DNA of 64,000 nucleotides, from assembly GCA_000755425.1 (NCBI GenBank), contig BBMT01000002.1:186001-250000 (forward strand), written 5' to 3'. Each line of letters starts with the position of its first letter. Position 1 is the stretch's first letter. Below are positions 23,025 to 32,948 of the stretch, one piece after another. The notes under the pieces were generated by a model, which had not been told where the DNA came from, did no database searches, and saw nothing but the letters and a program-made list of their open reading frames with translations. The position numbers and the translations under genes are program-made. This DNA comes from Vibrio maritimus (lineage in GTDB: Bacteria; Pseudomonadota; Gammaproteobacteria; Enterobacterales; Vibrionaceae).

Positions 23025-23049
23025 GTAGGGGAAGCGATGCCTCCCCTAC
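23025..23049 (-). terminator. Attenuating hairpin between TAXI protein and permease genes
   Basis: GTAGGGGA and TCCCCTAC form a perfect 8-bp stem with a 9-nt loop, ten bases after the TAXI stop on the minus strand, followed by CGCTTTTC. It probably ends part of the transcripts so that the binding protein is made in excess. A second hairpin (TGGGCTCT/AGAGCCCA type) lies at about 22924-22959. Confidence 0.5.
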
Positions 23050-23058
23050 TAAGTGGTC

Positions 23059-24027
23059 TTATTTTAGTAGACCAACTTCTTTGTAGTACTTCTCAGCACC
23101 TGGGTGAAGCGGGATGGATAGACCTGCTTTTACCATGTCTTCTTTCTTCAGGTTAGCGAACGCTGGGTGCAGACGTTTGAATGTGTCGAAGTTTTCAAAC
23201 ACAGCCTTAGCAACGTTGTAAGCAGTTTCGTCAGAAACGTCTGACGTGGTTACCATAGTCGCTGCTACACCGAAGCTGTTAACGTCACCCTCTGTACCAC
23301 GGTACATGCCTGCAGGTACAGTGCTGTAAGCGTAGTAAGGGTTTGCCGAAACGATCTCATCGATTTTTTCGCCAGTCGCAGAGATTAGCTTAGCTTCACA
23401 AGAGGTTGTAGCTTCTTTGATTGATCCGTTTGGATGACCAACCACATAAACGAACGCGTCGATTTTGTTGTCACAAAGTGCTTGTGAACGCTCAGAACCT
23501 TTTAGTTCAGAAGCCAGTTTGAAGTCATCGTTAGTCCAACCCATCGCGTCCATGACTACGCCCATTGTTGCGCGGTCACCAGAGCCTGGGTTACCGATAT
23601 TCACACGCTTGCCTTTTAGGTCAGTCACGTTGTTGATACCAGCATCAGCACGAGCGATGATGTTGAATGGTTCGGTATGCAAAGAGAACATCGCACGAAG
23701 CTTTTTGTAAGGGCCTTGCTCTTCAAATTTGCTTGTGCCGTTGTAGCCGTGATATTGCCAGTCAGATTGAACGATACCGAAATCTAACTCACCAGCACGG
23801 ATAGTGTTGACATTGTAGATAGAACCACCAGTGGACTCTACTGAACAACGGATGTTGTGTTCCTTACGGCCTTTATTCACAAGCTTACAGATTGCGCCGC
23901 CAGTAGGGTAGTAAACACCCGTCACCGAACCTGTACCGATTGTGATGAACTCTTGAGCATTAACAGCGCCTGCGCCCATAACAGCTGCGGCAATAGCACC
24001 GATTTTAACAAGTTTCTTAAATGCCAT
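23059..24027 (-). CDS. TAXI-family TRAP solute-binding protein
   Basis: Periplasmic binding protein of 322 residues. The signal peptide is visible (basic start MAFKKLVK, hydrophobic core, cleavage about VNA-QEF near residue 24). The mature part begins with ITIGTGSVTGVYYPTGGAICKLVN, the hallmark of TAXI proteins, and contains LKGKRVNIGNPGSGDRATM. These were once called immunogenic proteins. It delivers substrate to the fused permease downstream. The start at 24027 is preferred because AAGGAAGGG lies just upstream; an in-frame ATG seven codons earlier includes that ribosome site. Confidence 0.94.
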   Translation of the reverse strand: MAFKKLVKIGAIAAAVMGAGAVNAQEFITIGTGSVTGVYYPTGGAICKLVNKGRKEHNIRCSVESTGGSIYNVNTIRAGELDFGIVQSDWQYHGYNGTSKFEEQGPYKKLRAMFSLHTEPFNIIARADAGINNVTDLKGKRVNIGNPGSGDRATMGVVMDAMGWTNDDFKLASELKGSERSQALCDNKIDAFVYVVGHPNGSIKEATTSCEAKLISATGEKIDEIVSANPYYAYSTVPAGMYRGTEGDVNSFGVAATMVTTSDVSDETAYNVAKAVFENFDTFKRLHPAFANLKKEDMVKAGLSIPLHPGAEKYYKEVGLLK

Positions 24028-24104
24028 GAATTTCCCTTCCTTATTCATTATTAGCCCTGAATAACTATAGTTGTCTTCAGAGGTTTCCTATGTGGAAACG
24101 GCAT

Positions 24105-24130
24105 CTTTTTCAATCCATATGTTGAAAAAG
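24105..24130. promoter_or_regulatory. Inverted repeat in the TAXI operon leader
   Basis: CTTTTTCAA at 24105-24113 and TTGAAAAAG at 24122-24130 are perfect 9-bp complements around TCCATATG. It lies about 80 bases before the TAXI start and may be a regulator site or leader hairpin. Confidence 0.35.
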
Positions 24131-24297
24131 TGGCGCAATCATACCAAATAATTTGGAAGAAAATTACTGGATTGTTAATAGATATAGGGGATTTGTCTGT
24201 GCTAGAAATGGAAAGAGGTGATGTATTTTTGGAATATAAGTCAAATAAAACAAATAATTAAAGCCAATTGGAAGGCTGGAGTTTGATTTTTTCAAGA

Positions 24298-24313
24298 TGT
24301 GATGAGTGTCACG
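24298..24313. promoter_or_regulatory. CRP-like site upstream of the TAXI operon
   Basis: TGTGA-TGAGTG-TCACG matches the CRP consensus TGTGA-N6-TCACA at nine of ten positions. It lies about 270 bases upstream of the TAXI start codon and just past argR, so control of the TRAP operon by cAMP-CRP is possible. Confidence 0.4.
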
Positions 24314-24333
24314 GAACGGATTGCTCCGTGACA
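24307..24333 (-). terminator. Hairpin after argR
   Basis: TGTCACGGA and TCCGTGACA form a perfect 9-bp stem about 30 bases past the argR stop on the minus strand. No clear T-run follows on that strand, so terminator function is uncertain. Confidence 0.4.
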
Positions 24334-24361
24334 GAATGTTCTGAATGTTAACGTTTAAAAC

Positions 24362-24832
24362 TTAACCAGCGTATTCGAACAAATCACATACAGAATCAAA
24401 CAGTTGCTTAGTAGAGACTGTCAGCGTTGGCGTAATAAAGATGGTGTCGTCGCCTGCGACAACGCCTAAGATACCTTCGGCCTTGCCGAGTGAGTCCAGC
24501 AATCGAGCGATGAGCTGTGCAGCACCAGGGCCAGTATGAATGACGACTAACGCGTTGTTATGGTCAATATCGAGTACCAATTCACGCAGCGAGCTCGATA
24601 CTGTAGGAACGCCAAGTTCTGCAGGTAAGCAGTAAACCATTTCCATTTTGGCGTTGCGGGTTCTCACTGCGCCAAACTTAGTCAACATACGCGACACTTT
24701 TGATTGGTTAATATTTTCAAACCCTTCGTGTTTTAACGCGTCGACAATCTCACCTTGAGAGCCAAATCGCTCTTCTTTTAACAACGCTTTAAACGCGCGA
24801 ACCAGATTATCTTGTTTGTCATTATTGCGCAT
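24362..24832 (-). CDS. argR: Arginine repressor ArgR
   Basis: Hexameric arginine-sensing repressor of arginine biosynthesis. It has 156 residues: an N-terminal winged helix-turn-helix (about 10-75, with [24 protein letters not shown] region) and a C-terminal hexamer and arginine-binding domain with [15 protein letters not shown] and [13 protein letters not shown]. Divergent from mdh, the arrangement also found in E. coli and vibrios. I saw no clean ARG-box pair in the shared promoter gap. Confidence 0.97.
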   Translation of the reverse strand: MRNNDKQDNLVRAFKALLKEERFGSQGEIVDALKHEGFENINQSKVSRMLTKFGAVRTRNAKMEMVYCLPAELGVPTVSSSLRELVLDIDHNNALVVIHTGPGAAQLIARLLDSLGKAEGILGVVAGDDTIFITPTLTVSTKQLFDSVCDLFEYAG

Positions 24833-25170
24833 ATACGCCTCTTATTCTTCGTTCTACTCGCAGTGATCGCCGTATTGTGGCACAGAACCCGTATCTTAAC
24901 CAACTTATCCATGGTTTCTGCCGACAATATCACTTAAACCTATGTCACAAAAAAGCACCATAACCTCATAATTAACAAGGTAAAAGGTGGGTTTTAACGA
25001 GGGTGTTTACGTGCTAGTTTAGTGGCACGTTATTAGCGAGTTGCGTGACCTCGCAAAGCTGGGGTTAATTGATTGTAATCGATTAGTGAATGCTATAGCT
25101 TTTTACTAGCTGATGAAAAATTACCCTACAAGACTATTAATAAGAGATACCAATCTCAAGGAGAACTACC
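24833..25170. other. Divergent promoter region of argR and mdh
   Basis: No gene is seen in these 338 bases. TTGATT at 25069-25074 and TATAGC at 25094-25099 form a weak candidate promoter (19-bp spacer) for mdh. The mdh ribosome site AAGGAG lies at 25159-25164. Confidence 0.4.
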
Positions 25171-26106
25171 ATGAAAGTAGCTGTTATTGGTGCCGCGGGT
25201 GGCATCGGTCAAGCCCTAGCTCTACTACTTAAGAACCGCCTTCCTGCAGGTTCTGATTTAGCCCTTTATGATATTGCCCCTGTTACACCTGGTGTAGCGG
25301 CTGACCTTAGCCACATCCCGACACCAGTATCTATCAAAGGTTACGCCGGTGAAGATCCAACACCAGCGCTTGAAGGTGCCGATGTGGTACTTATCTCGGC
25401 AGGTGTTGCACGTAAACCTGGTATGGATCGCTCTGATCTGTTCAACGTAAACGCTGGTATCGTGAAATCGTTGGCAGAAAGAATTGCGGTAGTTTGTCCA
25501 ACGGCGTGTATTGGTATCATTACAAACCCAGTAAACACGACTGTGCCAATCGCAGCAGAAGTGCTAAAGAAAGCGGGTGTTTACGACAAACGTAAGCTGT
25601 TCGGTGTAACAACACTGGATGTGATTCGTTCAGAAACTTTTGTCGCTGACCTAAAAGCAAAAGATCCAGGCGATGTGCGTGTACCGGTTATCGGTGGCCA
25701 CTCTGGTGTGACAATTCTTCCTCTTCTTTCTCAAGTCGAAGGTGTTGAGTTTACGGCTGAGGAAGTCGAAGCATTGACCAAGCGTATTCAAAACGCAGGT
25801 ACTGAAGTTGTTGAAGCGAAAGCGGGTGGTGGCTCTGCAACGCTATCTATGGGTCAAGCGGCGTGCCGATTTGGTCTAGCGCTAGTGAAAGGCCTACAAG
25901 GTGAAGAGAACGTTATCGAATGTGCGTACGTTGAAGGTGATGGTGAACACGCTCCTTTCTTCGCACAGCCAGTTAAGCTAGGTAAAGATGGCGCAGAAGC
26001 TATCCTCAGCTACGGTGAGCTAAGTGATTACGAGAAAGCAGCTTTAGACGGCATGCTTGAAACGCTAAACAAAGATATCGAGATTGGTGTTGAGTTCGCG
26101 AAATAA
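25171..26106 (+). CDS. mdh: Malate dehydrogenase
   Basis: TCA-cycle enzyme that converts malate and NAD+ to oxaloacetate and NADH. The 311-residue protein has the NAD-binding loop GAAGGIGQA near residue 7, the substrate arginines in [12 protein letters not shown], the TNPVNTTV segment, and the catalytic His in IGGHSGVT near 177. It is full length, with a strong AAGGAG ribosome site seven bases before the ATG. It is divergent from argR and followed by a strong terminator. Confidence 0.98.
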   Translation: MKVAVIGAAGGIGQALALLLKNRLPAGSDLALYDIAPVTPGVAADLSHIPTPVSIKGYAGEDPTPALEGADVVLISAGVARKPGMDRSDLFNVNAGIVKSLAERIAVVCPTACIGIITNPVNTTVPIAAEVLKKAGVYDKRKLFGVTTLDVIRSETFVADLKAKDPGDVRVPVIGGHSGVTILPLLSQVEGVEFTAEEVEALTKRIQNAGTEVVEAKAGGGSATLSMGQAACRFGLALVKGLQGEENVIECAYVEGDGEHAPFFAQPVKLGKDGAEAILSYGELSDYEKAALDGMLETLNKDIEIGVEFAK

Positions 26107-26142
26107 TCGCCAAGCTCTGCTAATTTAGCTTCTTTATATTCA

Positions 26143-26171
26143 AACCCAGTCTTTACTAGACTGGGTTTTTT
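26143..26171 (+). terminator. Rho-independent terminator after mdh
   Basis: AACCCAGTC and GACTGGGTT form a 9-bp stem with a 7-nt loop, ending in T6. Confidence 0.9.
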
Positions 26172-26222
26172 GATCTATCCCTAAAGGAACGCGTAAGAAA
26201 TTTGGTGTGAAATGGGGGATGG

Positions 26223-26417
26223 ATGATGGAAATAGACAAAGTACGCAAGGGTATGTGGGTCGAGTCCCAGCACGGTGTAGGGCAGGTGCTAGTCATAGAC
26301 AAAACGTCTAATTCTGTATTGGTCGAGCCACTTGGCAGCGATGTTCAGTGGGCGTTAGACGCTGACGAGATCCAAGAGGATCAACAACTGCACAATGGCT
26401 GCGAACAATACTATTGA
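26223..26417 (+). CDS. Small protein of unknown function after mdh
   Basis: A 64-codon ORF (63 if the second ATG is used). I do not recognise a named family. The sequence reads like a folded protein, not a shadow: charged start MEIDKVRKGMWVES, a beta-like stretch GVGQVLVIDKTSNSVLVEPLG, and an acidic end. A G-rich ribosome-site-like GGGGGATGG precedes it, and a strong terminator follows 30 bases after its stop. This pattern resembles small KOW/SH3-like barrels, but that is only an impression. It is flanked by mdh upstream and convergent ispB. Confidence 0.55.
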   Translation: MMEIDKVRKGMWVESQHGVGQVLVIDKTSNSVLVEPLGSDVQWALDADEIQEDQQLHNGCEQYY

Positions 26418-26442
26418 GAGAGCGGCGAGCAAAGTTAAAGTC

Positions 26443-26478
26443 AAAAGGGGTAGCAACTCGAGCCGCTACCTCTTTTTT
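26443..26478. terminator. Bidirectional terminator between the small gene and ispB
   Basis: AAGGGGTAGC and GCTACCTCTT pair over ten positions with one G-T wobble, around a 10-nt loop, then TTTTTT. On the minus strand CCCCTTTTG follows, so it can also end ispB, whose stop overlaps its edge. Confidence 0.8.
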
Positions 26479-27446
26479 ATGCGCTGCGTTTAACTGCCAT
26501 ATAGGCAAGAGCGACCAGCGCCTCTTTATACTCACTATCAGGAACCACAGAAAGCGAGTCAATCGCTTTATCTGCTTCTTTAAAGGCGATGTCTTCAGTG
26601 TATTTTAGCGAGCTACACGTTCCATTGTCGCCATGATGGCATCGATTTTGTCTAGGCCGTTGCCTTTCTCAATTGCTTCACGAATCATTTCGCTCTCGTG
26701 TACTTCACCGTGCTGCATTGCGTGGATAAGCGGCAGTGTCGGTTTGCCTTCTGCAAGGTCGTCGCCAACGTTCTTACCCATGTCTTCACCACTAGAGGTG
26801 TAGTCCATCACATCATCGATCAGTTGGAACGCAGTACCTAAGTACTTGCCGTAGTTTTGTAGGGCAAGTTCTACTTCTGGTTCGGCATCATTGAGTATCG
26901 CGCCAACTTGCGTTGCAGCTTCAAATAGACGTGCGGTTTTAGAATAGATAACCTGCATGTAGCTATCTTCACTCGTATCAGGTCGTTGCAGTTCATCAAT
27001 TGTTGAACTTCACCTTCCGCAATGACATTTACCGCATCACTCATTAGTTCTAAGATGCGTAGCGAACCGAGTGCTGTCATCATTTGGAATGAGCGTGTAT
27101 AGATGTAGTCACCCACCAATACACTTGCCGCATTACCAAATGCCGCGTTTGCGGTCGCTTTGCCGCGTCGCATGTCGGACTCATCAACCACATCATCGTG
27201 TAATAGAGTGGCCGTGTGGATAAATTCTATAAAGGCAGCAGCTGTGGTGTGAGCATTCCCCTGATACCCCAGCGCTTTGGCGGATAGGATAGCAAGAAGC
27301 GGTCTTAATCGCTTTCCACCGCTGCTCACGATGTAAAAACCAAGCTGATTGATAAGGCTAACTTCAGAGTTTAATTGTGCTTGTATTGTTTCATTCACTT
27401 TTGCCATATCGTCGGCAGTCAGTGCTTGGATAGCTTTAAAATCCAT
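26477..27446 (-). CDS. ispB: Octaprenyl diphosphate synthase (two frameshifts)
   Basis: Makes the C40 side chain of ubiquinone and menaquinone. Both Asp-rich prenyl-transfer motifs are present: LLHDDVVDESD near residue 84 and QLIDDVMDY near 212, as well as GGKRLRP near 43. One base is missing at about 26981, where NCNDPDTSED should be read. Another is missing at about 26608, which gives a false stop after MERVAR. Repair gives 323 residues, the E. coli length. IspB is essential in E. coli, so the breaks are most likely sequencing errors. Divergent from rplU-rpmA, as in E. coli. Confidence 0.93.
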
Positions 27447-27718
27447 TACGTACCCGGTTGAGCTTAGAGCCTATAAGGCTTAATCGTTGGTTATAATCTG
27501 TGAATAATACACTAAAAAACGTTGATTAATACATGGTGAAAGGGCATTATTGCGGCACTTTCGATTGGCGATTAGTGTTTCGCCAATTTTTTCAAAATAT
27601 GGCTTGTCATAGGGTAATCATTCGCGTAGAATCTGCGCCCTATTGATGATTAGTTTAGCGCACACCCTATTTGTTGAAATAACAATCAAAAGGCTGTGCG
27701 GAAAAAGCGGAGTAAAAT

Positions 27719-28030
27719 ATGTACGCTGTTTTCCAATCTGGTGGTAAACAACACCGTGTAAGCGAAGGTCAAACTCTTCGTTTAGAGAAATTAGACGTTG
27801 AAACTGGTGCAACTGTTGAATTTGATAAAGTTCTACTTGTTGCTAACGGTGAAGACATTCAAGTTGGCGCTCCTCTAGTAGAGGGCGGCAAGGTTGTTGC
27901 TGAAGTAGTACAACACGGTCGTGGCGATAAAGTTAAAATCGTTAAGTTCCGTCGTCGTAAGCACTCTCGTAAGCAACAAGGTCACCGTCAGTGGTTCACG
28001 GAAGTGAAAATCACTGGCATCAACGCTTAA
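27719..28030 (+). CDS. rplU: 50S ribosomal protein L21
   Basis: Ribosomal protein of 103 residues that binds 23S rRNA near domain I. It has the family start [14 protein letters not shown] and the basic rRNA-binding segment [20 protein letters not shown]. Full length. It forms the conserved rplU-rpmA pair, with 20 bases between the genes, and is divergent from ispB. Confidence 0.98.
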   Translation: MYAVFQSGGKQHRVSEGQTLRLEKLDVETGATVEFDKVLLVANGEDIQVGAPLVEGGKVVAEVVQHGRGDKVKIVKFRRRKHSRKQQGHRQWFTEVKITGINA

Positions 28031-28050
28031 TCGATTAGGAGAGTTTAACA

Positions 28051-28308
28051 ATGGCACACAAAAAAGCTGGTGGTTCTACTCGTAACGGCCGCGATTCAGA
28101 AAGCAAACGTCTAGGTGTTAAGCGTTTCGGTGGTGAGTCTGTTCTTGCAGGTAACATCATCGTACGTCAACGTGGTACTAAGTTCCACGCTGGTACTAAC
28201 GTTGGTATCGGTAAAGACCATACTCTTTTCGCTCTTACTGAAGGTAAAGTGAAATTCGAAGTTAAAGGTCCTAAGAACCGTAAATTCGTTAGCATCGAAG
28301 CTGAGTAA
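28051..28308 (+). CDS. rpmA: 50S ribosomal protein L27
   Basis: Ribosomal protein of 85 residues whose N-terminal tail reaches the peptidyl transferase centre. It begins [16 protein letters not shown] and carries KRFGGESV and [11 protein letters not shown], all standard. A TAGGAGAG ribosome site precedes it. A strong terminator follows, so obgE probably has its own promoter in the 265-base gap. Confidence 0.98.
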   Translation: MAHKKAGGSTRNGRDSESKRLGVKRFGGESVLAGNIIVRQRGTKFHAGTNVGIGKDHTLFALTEGKVKFEVKGPKNRKFVSIEAE

Positions 28309-28351
28309 TTAAGCGTCTCGCTAAATTACACAATGCTTTCAAGCTGAATTC

Positions 28352-28382
28352 AAAAGCCCTGCCGAGTCGGCGGGGTTTTTTA
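28352..28382 (+). terminator. Rho-independent terminator after rpmA
   Basis: CCCTGCCG pairs with CGGCGGGG (one G-T wobble) across a 3-nt loop, preceded by AAAAG and followed by T6. Confidence 0.88.
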
Positions 28383-28570
28383 TTTGTATTGAAATGAAGG
28401 CAGTCGATAGAGACGAATCTCTAGGTTTAGTCTTTGCAAAGTAAGGTCTAGCTTAGTGGGGAGTCGTCTCTGTCATCTGCTAATATGTAGTGATAATCGA
28501 ATGAAGCCATAAGGTGCGTCGTGATGACGCTTGAGCCTTTGGTGGGTAAGCGAAGAAGTAGTCGGAGTAA

Positions 28571-29743
<1,173 letters not shown>

Positions 29744-29759
29744 ATCCGCACCTAGATTG

Positions 29760-29789
29760 AAAAACCGCAATTGTTATTGCGGTTTTTTT
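29760..29789 (+). terminator. Rho-independent terminator after obgE
   Basis: AAAACCGCAAT and ATTGCGGTTTT form an 11-bp stem with a 4-nt loop and seven T. Confidence 0.92.
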
Positions 29790-29887
29790 GTACCTAAATC
29801 ATTTCTCTAATAGTGAATCTGAGGCAAACTAACGCGCTTAAACGTTTGCATTCTTGCTTTGGAATGACTTTTTACATGGAAGGACAC

Positions 29888-30655
29888 ATGGTACCGAATC
29901 AAAGAGCAGTCTCTCGATTGATTGCTCAAGCTGGCCAAATGCTGTTAGCGCATGGCGCTGAAAGCACCTTGGTTGGTCACATAACATATCGAATTGGAAA
30001 AGCGGCAGGCATGGATGAAGTTGAAGTGTCGCTTTCTGCTAGCTCTCTAGTCGTCACTACCGTTTACAATGAACACTGTGTTACCACTGCACGTAGAAGC
30101 CCAGATCGCGGCTTGAACATGCGAGTGGTTACGCAGATTCAACGCATCTGCATCATGATGGAAAAGGGCATTCTTGATTATCAACTGGCACAAAAAAAGC
30201 TTAATCAAATCAGTCCTGAGCGCTACAACCGCTGGCTAGTAGTGGTGATGATAGGCCTTTCTTGTGCAGCCTTTAGCCGATTGGCAGGCGGCGACTGGGC
30301 GGTGTTTGTGATGACGTTCTTAGCATCGAGTTTGGGGATGATCGTCCGCCAAGAGTTTGGTCATCGTCACTTCAACCCGCTACTCAATTTCGCGATCACT
30401 GCCTTTGTGACGACACTCATCTCAGCACAGGCGGTGATCTATGGAATCGGTGACCAGCCACAGTTAGTGATGGCCTCTTCGGTATTGATGCTAGTGCCTG
30501 GCTTCCCGTTGATTAACTCGGTGGCCGATATGCTTAAAGGCTACGTTAATATGGGAATTGCCCGCTTTGTAATGGCAAGTTTGCTGACGCTCGCGACGTG
30601 TTTAGGCATCGTTGGTGCGATGAGCATTACCAATGTTTTGGGGTGGGTACAGTAA
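29888..30655 (+). CDS. yjjP: Threonine/serine exporter-like protein, ThrE N-part (YjjP)
   Basis: Inner-membrane protein of the DUF1212/ThrE family. Around 100 residues of cytoplasmic domain are followed by about five hydrophobic segments. Conserved features include HGAESTLV near residue 22, [12 protein letters not shown], and the late [19 protein letters not shown]. In E. coli, YjjP and YjjB act together and have been linked to succinate export; Thr/Ser export is known for Corynebacterium ThrE. The start at 29888 is chosen because GAAGGACAC precedes it; longer in-frame readings from 29813 or 29876 lack a ribosome site. The stop overlaps the next ATG by one base (TAATG). Confidence 0.85.
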   Translation: MVPNQRAVSRLIAQAGQMLLAHGAESTLVGHITYRIGKAAGMDEVEVSLSASSLVVTTVYNEHCVTTARRSPDRGLNMRVVTQIQRICIMMEKGILDYQLAQKKLNQISPERYNRWLVVVMIGLSCAAFSRLAGGDWAVFVMTFLASSLGMIVRQEFGHRHFNPLLNFAITAFVTTLISAQAVIYGIGDQPQLVMASSVLMLVPGFPLINSVADMLKGYVNMGIARFVMASLLTLATCLGIVGAMSITNVLGWVQ

Positions 30656-31120
30656 TGATGGAACTAGTACTCGCCTTACTTAATGATATGTTTTTTGCCG
30701 CGATACCAGCGGTGGGTTTTGCTCTGGTTTTTAACGTGCCGCAAAATGCGTTGGCCTACTGTGCTATTGGCGGCGCGATCGGCCACGGTTCACGCTTCTT
30801 AATGATGCATTACGGGGTGCCGATTGAATGGGCGACCTTTTTTGCTGCGACCTTGGTGGGTATGATTGGTGTGCATTGGTCTCATAAGTTTTTGGCGCAT
30901 CCTAAGGTATTTACTGTCGCTGCCTTGATCCTATGGTGCCGGGCGTGTTTGCATTCAAAGCTATGATTGCGATGGTGGAGATTAATCACTTGGCTATACA
31001 CCAGAGCTATTGGCGACGCTTCTAGAGAACTTTTTGAAGGCGATGTTCATTATCGCAGGCCTCGCGGTTGGTCTTGCGATGCCGGGGCTGTTATTCTACC
31101 GCCGTCGCCCAATCGTTTAA
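30655..31120 (+). CDS. yjjB: Threonine/serine exporter-like protein, ThrE C-part (YjjB, two frameshifts)
   Basis: Partner of YjjP: a small polytopic protein of the DUF3815 family, with four to five membrane segments and the conserved [12 protein letters not shown]. Two single bases are missing: one C at about 30931 (before MVPG) and one G at about 30993 (at HLGYTPE). Repair gives 155 residues, close to the E. coli protein. Its ATG overlaps the yjjP stop, so translation is likely coupled. folA starts 16 bases after its stop. Confidence 0.85.
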
Positions 31121-31136
31121 CTAGGAACAAACAATC

Positions 31137-31616
31137 ATGAACATCAGTATGATAGCCGCTATGGCGGACAATCGAATCATCGGTAAGGACAATCAAATGC
31201 CTTGGCATTTACCGGCTGATTTCGCGTGGTTCAAGCGCTGTACTATGGGTAAGCCTGTGATTATGGGTCGTAAGACCTATGAATCCATCGGTCGTCCACT
31301 GCCAGGGCGTCGTAACATTGTTGTGAGTCGTAACAGCGAACTGTCTATTGAAGGCGTAGATACAGTGACCTCACTTGAACAGGCATTGGAGTTAGTTCAA
31401 GGTGTCGAAGAAGCGATGATCATCGGTGGCGGTAGCTTCTATAGTCATTGCTTACCGATGGCAAACAAGCTGTATCTGACCTATATTGATGCCAAGCTTG
31501 ACGGCGATACGCAATTTCCTGACTGGGGAGAGGGTTGGCAGCAAAGCCACAGCGAACACTACAGTGCGGATGAAAAAAACGCCTACAACATGGAGTTTGT
31601 GGTGTTAGAGCGTTAA
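31137..31616 (+). CDS. folA: Dihydrofolate reductase
   Basis: Reduces dihydrofolate to tetrahydrofolate with NADPH; target of trimethoprim. The 159-residue protein has the substrate loop IIGKDNQMPWHLPADFAWFKR with the catalytic acidic residue (Asp about 28), GRKTYESIGRPLPGR, and MIIGGGSFY. Full length. It is convergent with apaH, and a strong hairpin lies between them. Confidence 0.97.
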   Translation: MNISMIAAMADNRIIGKDNQMPWHLPADFAWFKRCTMGKPVIMGRKTYESIGRPLPGRRNIVVSRNSELSIEGVDTVTSLEQALELVQGVEEAMIIGGGSFYSHCLPMANKLYLTYIDAKLDGDTQFPDWGEGWQQSHSEHYSADEKNAYNMEFVVLER

Positions 31617-31625
31617 GTTTTTACT

Positions 31626-31655
31626 GCTCGCCAGTTGAGAGACTGGCGAGCTTTA
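31626..31655 (+). terminator. Rho-independent terminator after folA
   Basis: GCTCGCCAGT and ACTGGCGAGC form a perfect 10-bp stem with a 6-nt loop, then TTTAT. It lies just before the convergent apaH stop. Confidence 0.78.
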
Positions 31656-31662
31656 TCGTCTT

Positions 31663-32465
31663 TTATAGCGCTGGTTGACTGAATAGCGCTTTGTCTTCCC
31701 AGCGGATCATCGTCAGTTCCCCGCCCCAAACACAGCCGGTATCAAGCCCGATAACCTCTTCACTCACATAACCACCAAGCGCTGCCCAATGACCGAAGAT
31801 CACAGTCTTATTTAATGGTTCACGTGATGGTAGGGCAAACCAAGGTACATACTCACTCGGATTGACTTCTGAAGGGGGGAGCTTGCAATTCATGTCTAAG
31901 CGTCCGTCAGGAAAACAAAATCGCATTCGCGTGTACGCATTGATGATATATCGAAGTCGCTCGATCCCTTTTAGTTCAGAAGACCACGAGTCCGGTTCGT
32001 TGCTATACATGTTTTTAATCAGTGACTGCCAACTGTCTCCGCGCAGCTTGTTTGCCACCTTCTTTGCGCATTTCTTCGCTTGTTTCAGTGTCCATTGTGG
32101 CGAAACCCCCGCATGACAAACGACAAACTCATCGTGTTCAAGCAATAATGGTTGTTGTCTTAGCCAGTTAAGTAACTCGTCTCTGTCGCTCGCTTCGAGG
32201 ATGGGTAACGTTTTGTCCTTTGGTTTTGCTTTGTGAACGCCTATAGACACCGCAAGAAGATGCAGATCGTGGTTGCCTAAACAAACCTTAGCCGCATCTC
32301 CTAGCGCTTTTACATACCTAAGTGTTTCTAAAGACTTTGGTCCTCTAGCGACGAGATCGCCAGCGAACCAAACAGTATCTCGTTGGGGGTTGAAGCTAAC
32401 GCTGGCTAATAGAAGCTGCAGTTCATCGAGACAGCTTGAATGTCTCCGACAATGTAGTTGGCCAC
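31663..32465 (-). CDS. apaH: Diadenosine tetraphosphatase ApaH (one frameshift)
   Basis: Symmetrical Ap4A hydrolase; cuts Ap4A to two ADP and also removes Np4 caps from RNA. Phosphatase motifs are GDIQGC at the start, GDLVARGP, GNHDLHLL and a late FGHWAALGG. One base is missing at about 32435, where GDIQGCLDEL should be read. Repair gives 267 residues. The start is a GTG at 32463-32465 with AAGGA seven bases before it; this gives the family start VANYIVGDI. It follows apaG by eight bases. Confidence 0.92.
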
Positions 32466-32473
32466 AGTGTTCC

Positions 32474-32854
32474 TTAATTCAGTATGTTGGGAATGGCTAA
32501 GCGGAATGGCTCAATTTCGGCGGTAAACTGTTTACCGTTGGCATCTAGCATGATGTAGTGTCCTTGCATCACGCCGAGTGGCGTTTCGATCGCGGTACCG
32601 CTGGTGTAGGTATATTCATCATTTTTCTCTATCACCGGCTGCTGACCGACGACACCGTCGCCTTCGACGGTAAGCTGTTTGCCATTGGCATCAGTAATGA
32701 GCCAGCGCCTGCTGATCAGTTGAACCGTTTCCTGACTCAAATTCTTGATAGTAATGATGTAGGCAAAGACATAGCGACTGTTGTCTGGATCGGATTGTTC
32801 TTCAACGTATTTAGTATGTACTTGGCATTTAACGCATGGCGTGGTCGACTCCAT
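32474..32854 (-). CDS. apaG: ApaG/DUF525 protein
   Basis: Small beta-sandwich protein (126 residues) found next to apaH and rsmA across proteobacteria; its exact role is not settled. Motifs seen are [32 protein letters not shown] and the C-terminal [15 protein letters not shown]. Full length. A bidirectional hairpin terminator lies between it and rsmA, so it may also have its own promoter. Confidence 0.93.
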   Translation of the reverse strand: MESTTPCVKCQVHTKYVEEQSDPDNSRYVFAYIITIKNLSQETVQLISRRWLITDANGKQLTVEGDGVVGQQPVIEKNDEYTYTSGTAIETPLGVMQGHYIMLDANGKQFTAEIEPFRLAIPNILN

Positions 32855-32895
32855 GTCAATCTCCTAACTGCTTGAAGTGCATATTCAGATATGAC

Positions 32896-32932
32896 AAAAA
32901 AACGCTCAATAGCAAGCTAGTGAGCGTTTTTT
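32896..32932 (-). terminator. Terminator between rsmA and apaG
   Basis: AACGCTCA and TGAGCGTT form an 8-bp GC-containing stem, extended by A and T runs on both sides, with a 12-nt loop. On the minus strand a run of T follows, so transcripts from rsmA may stop before apaGH. Confidence 0.75.
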
Positions 32933-32948
32933 CTATTATTGATTTCGA

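Larger units (their letters stand above)
24028..24361. other. Intergenic region between argR and the TAXI gene
   Basis: These 334 bases hold the TAXI promoter region and the end of the argR transcript. Two adjacent inverted repeats lie in the TAXI leader: GTTTCC/GGAAAC at 24083-24099, and CTTTTTCAA/TTGAAAAAG at 24105-24130. A CRP-like site and an overlapping hairpin lie near 24298-24333. No gene is seen. Confidence 0.5.

Noticed and set aside
24833..25170. ARG boxes for ArgR autoregulation
   Set aside because: Only a half-site-like TGAAT near 25088 was seen; no palindromic pair fits the consensus well.
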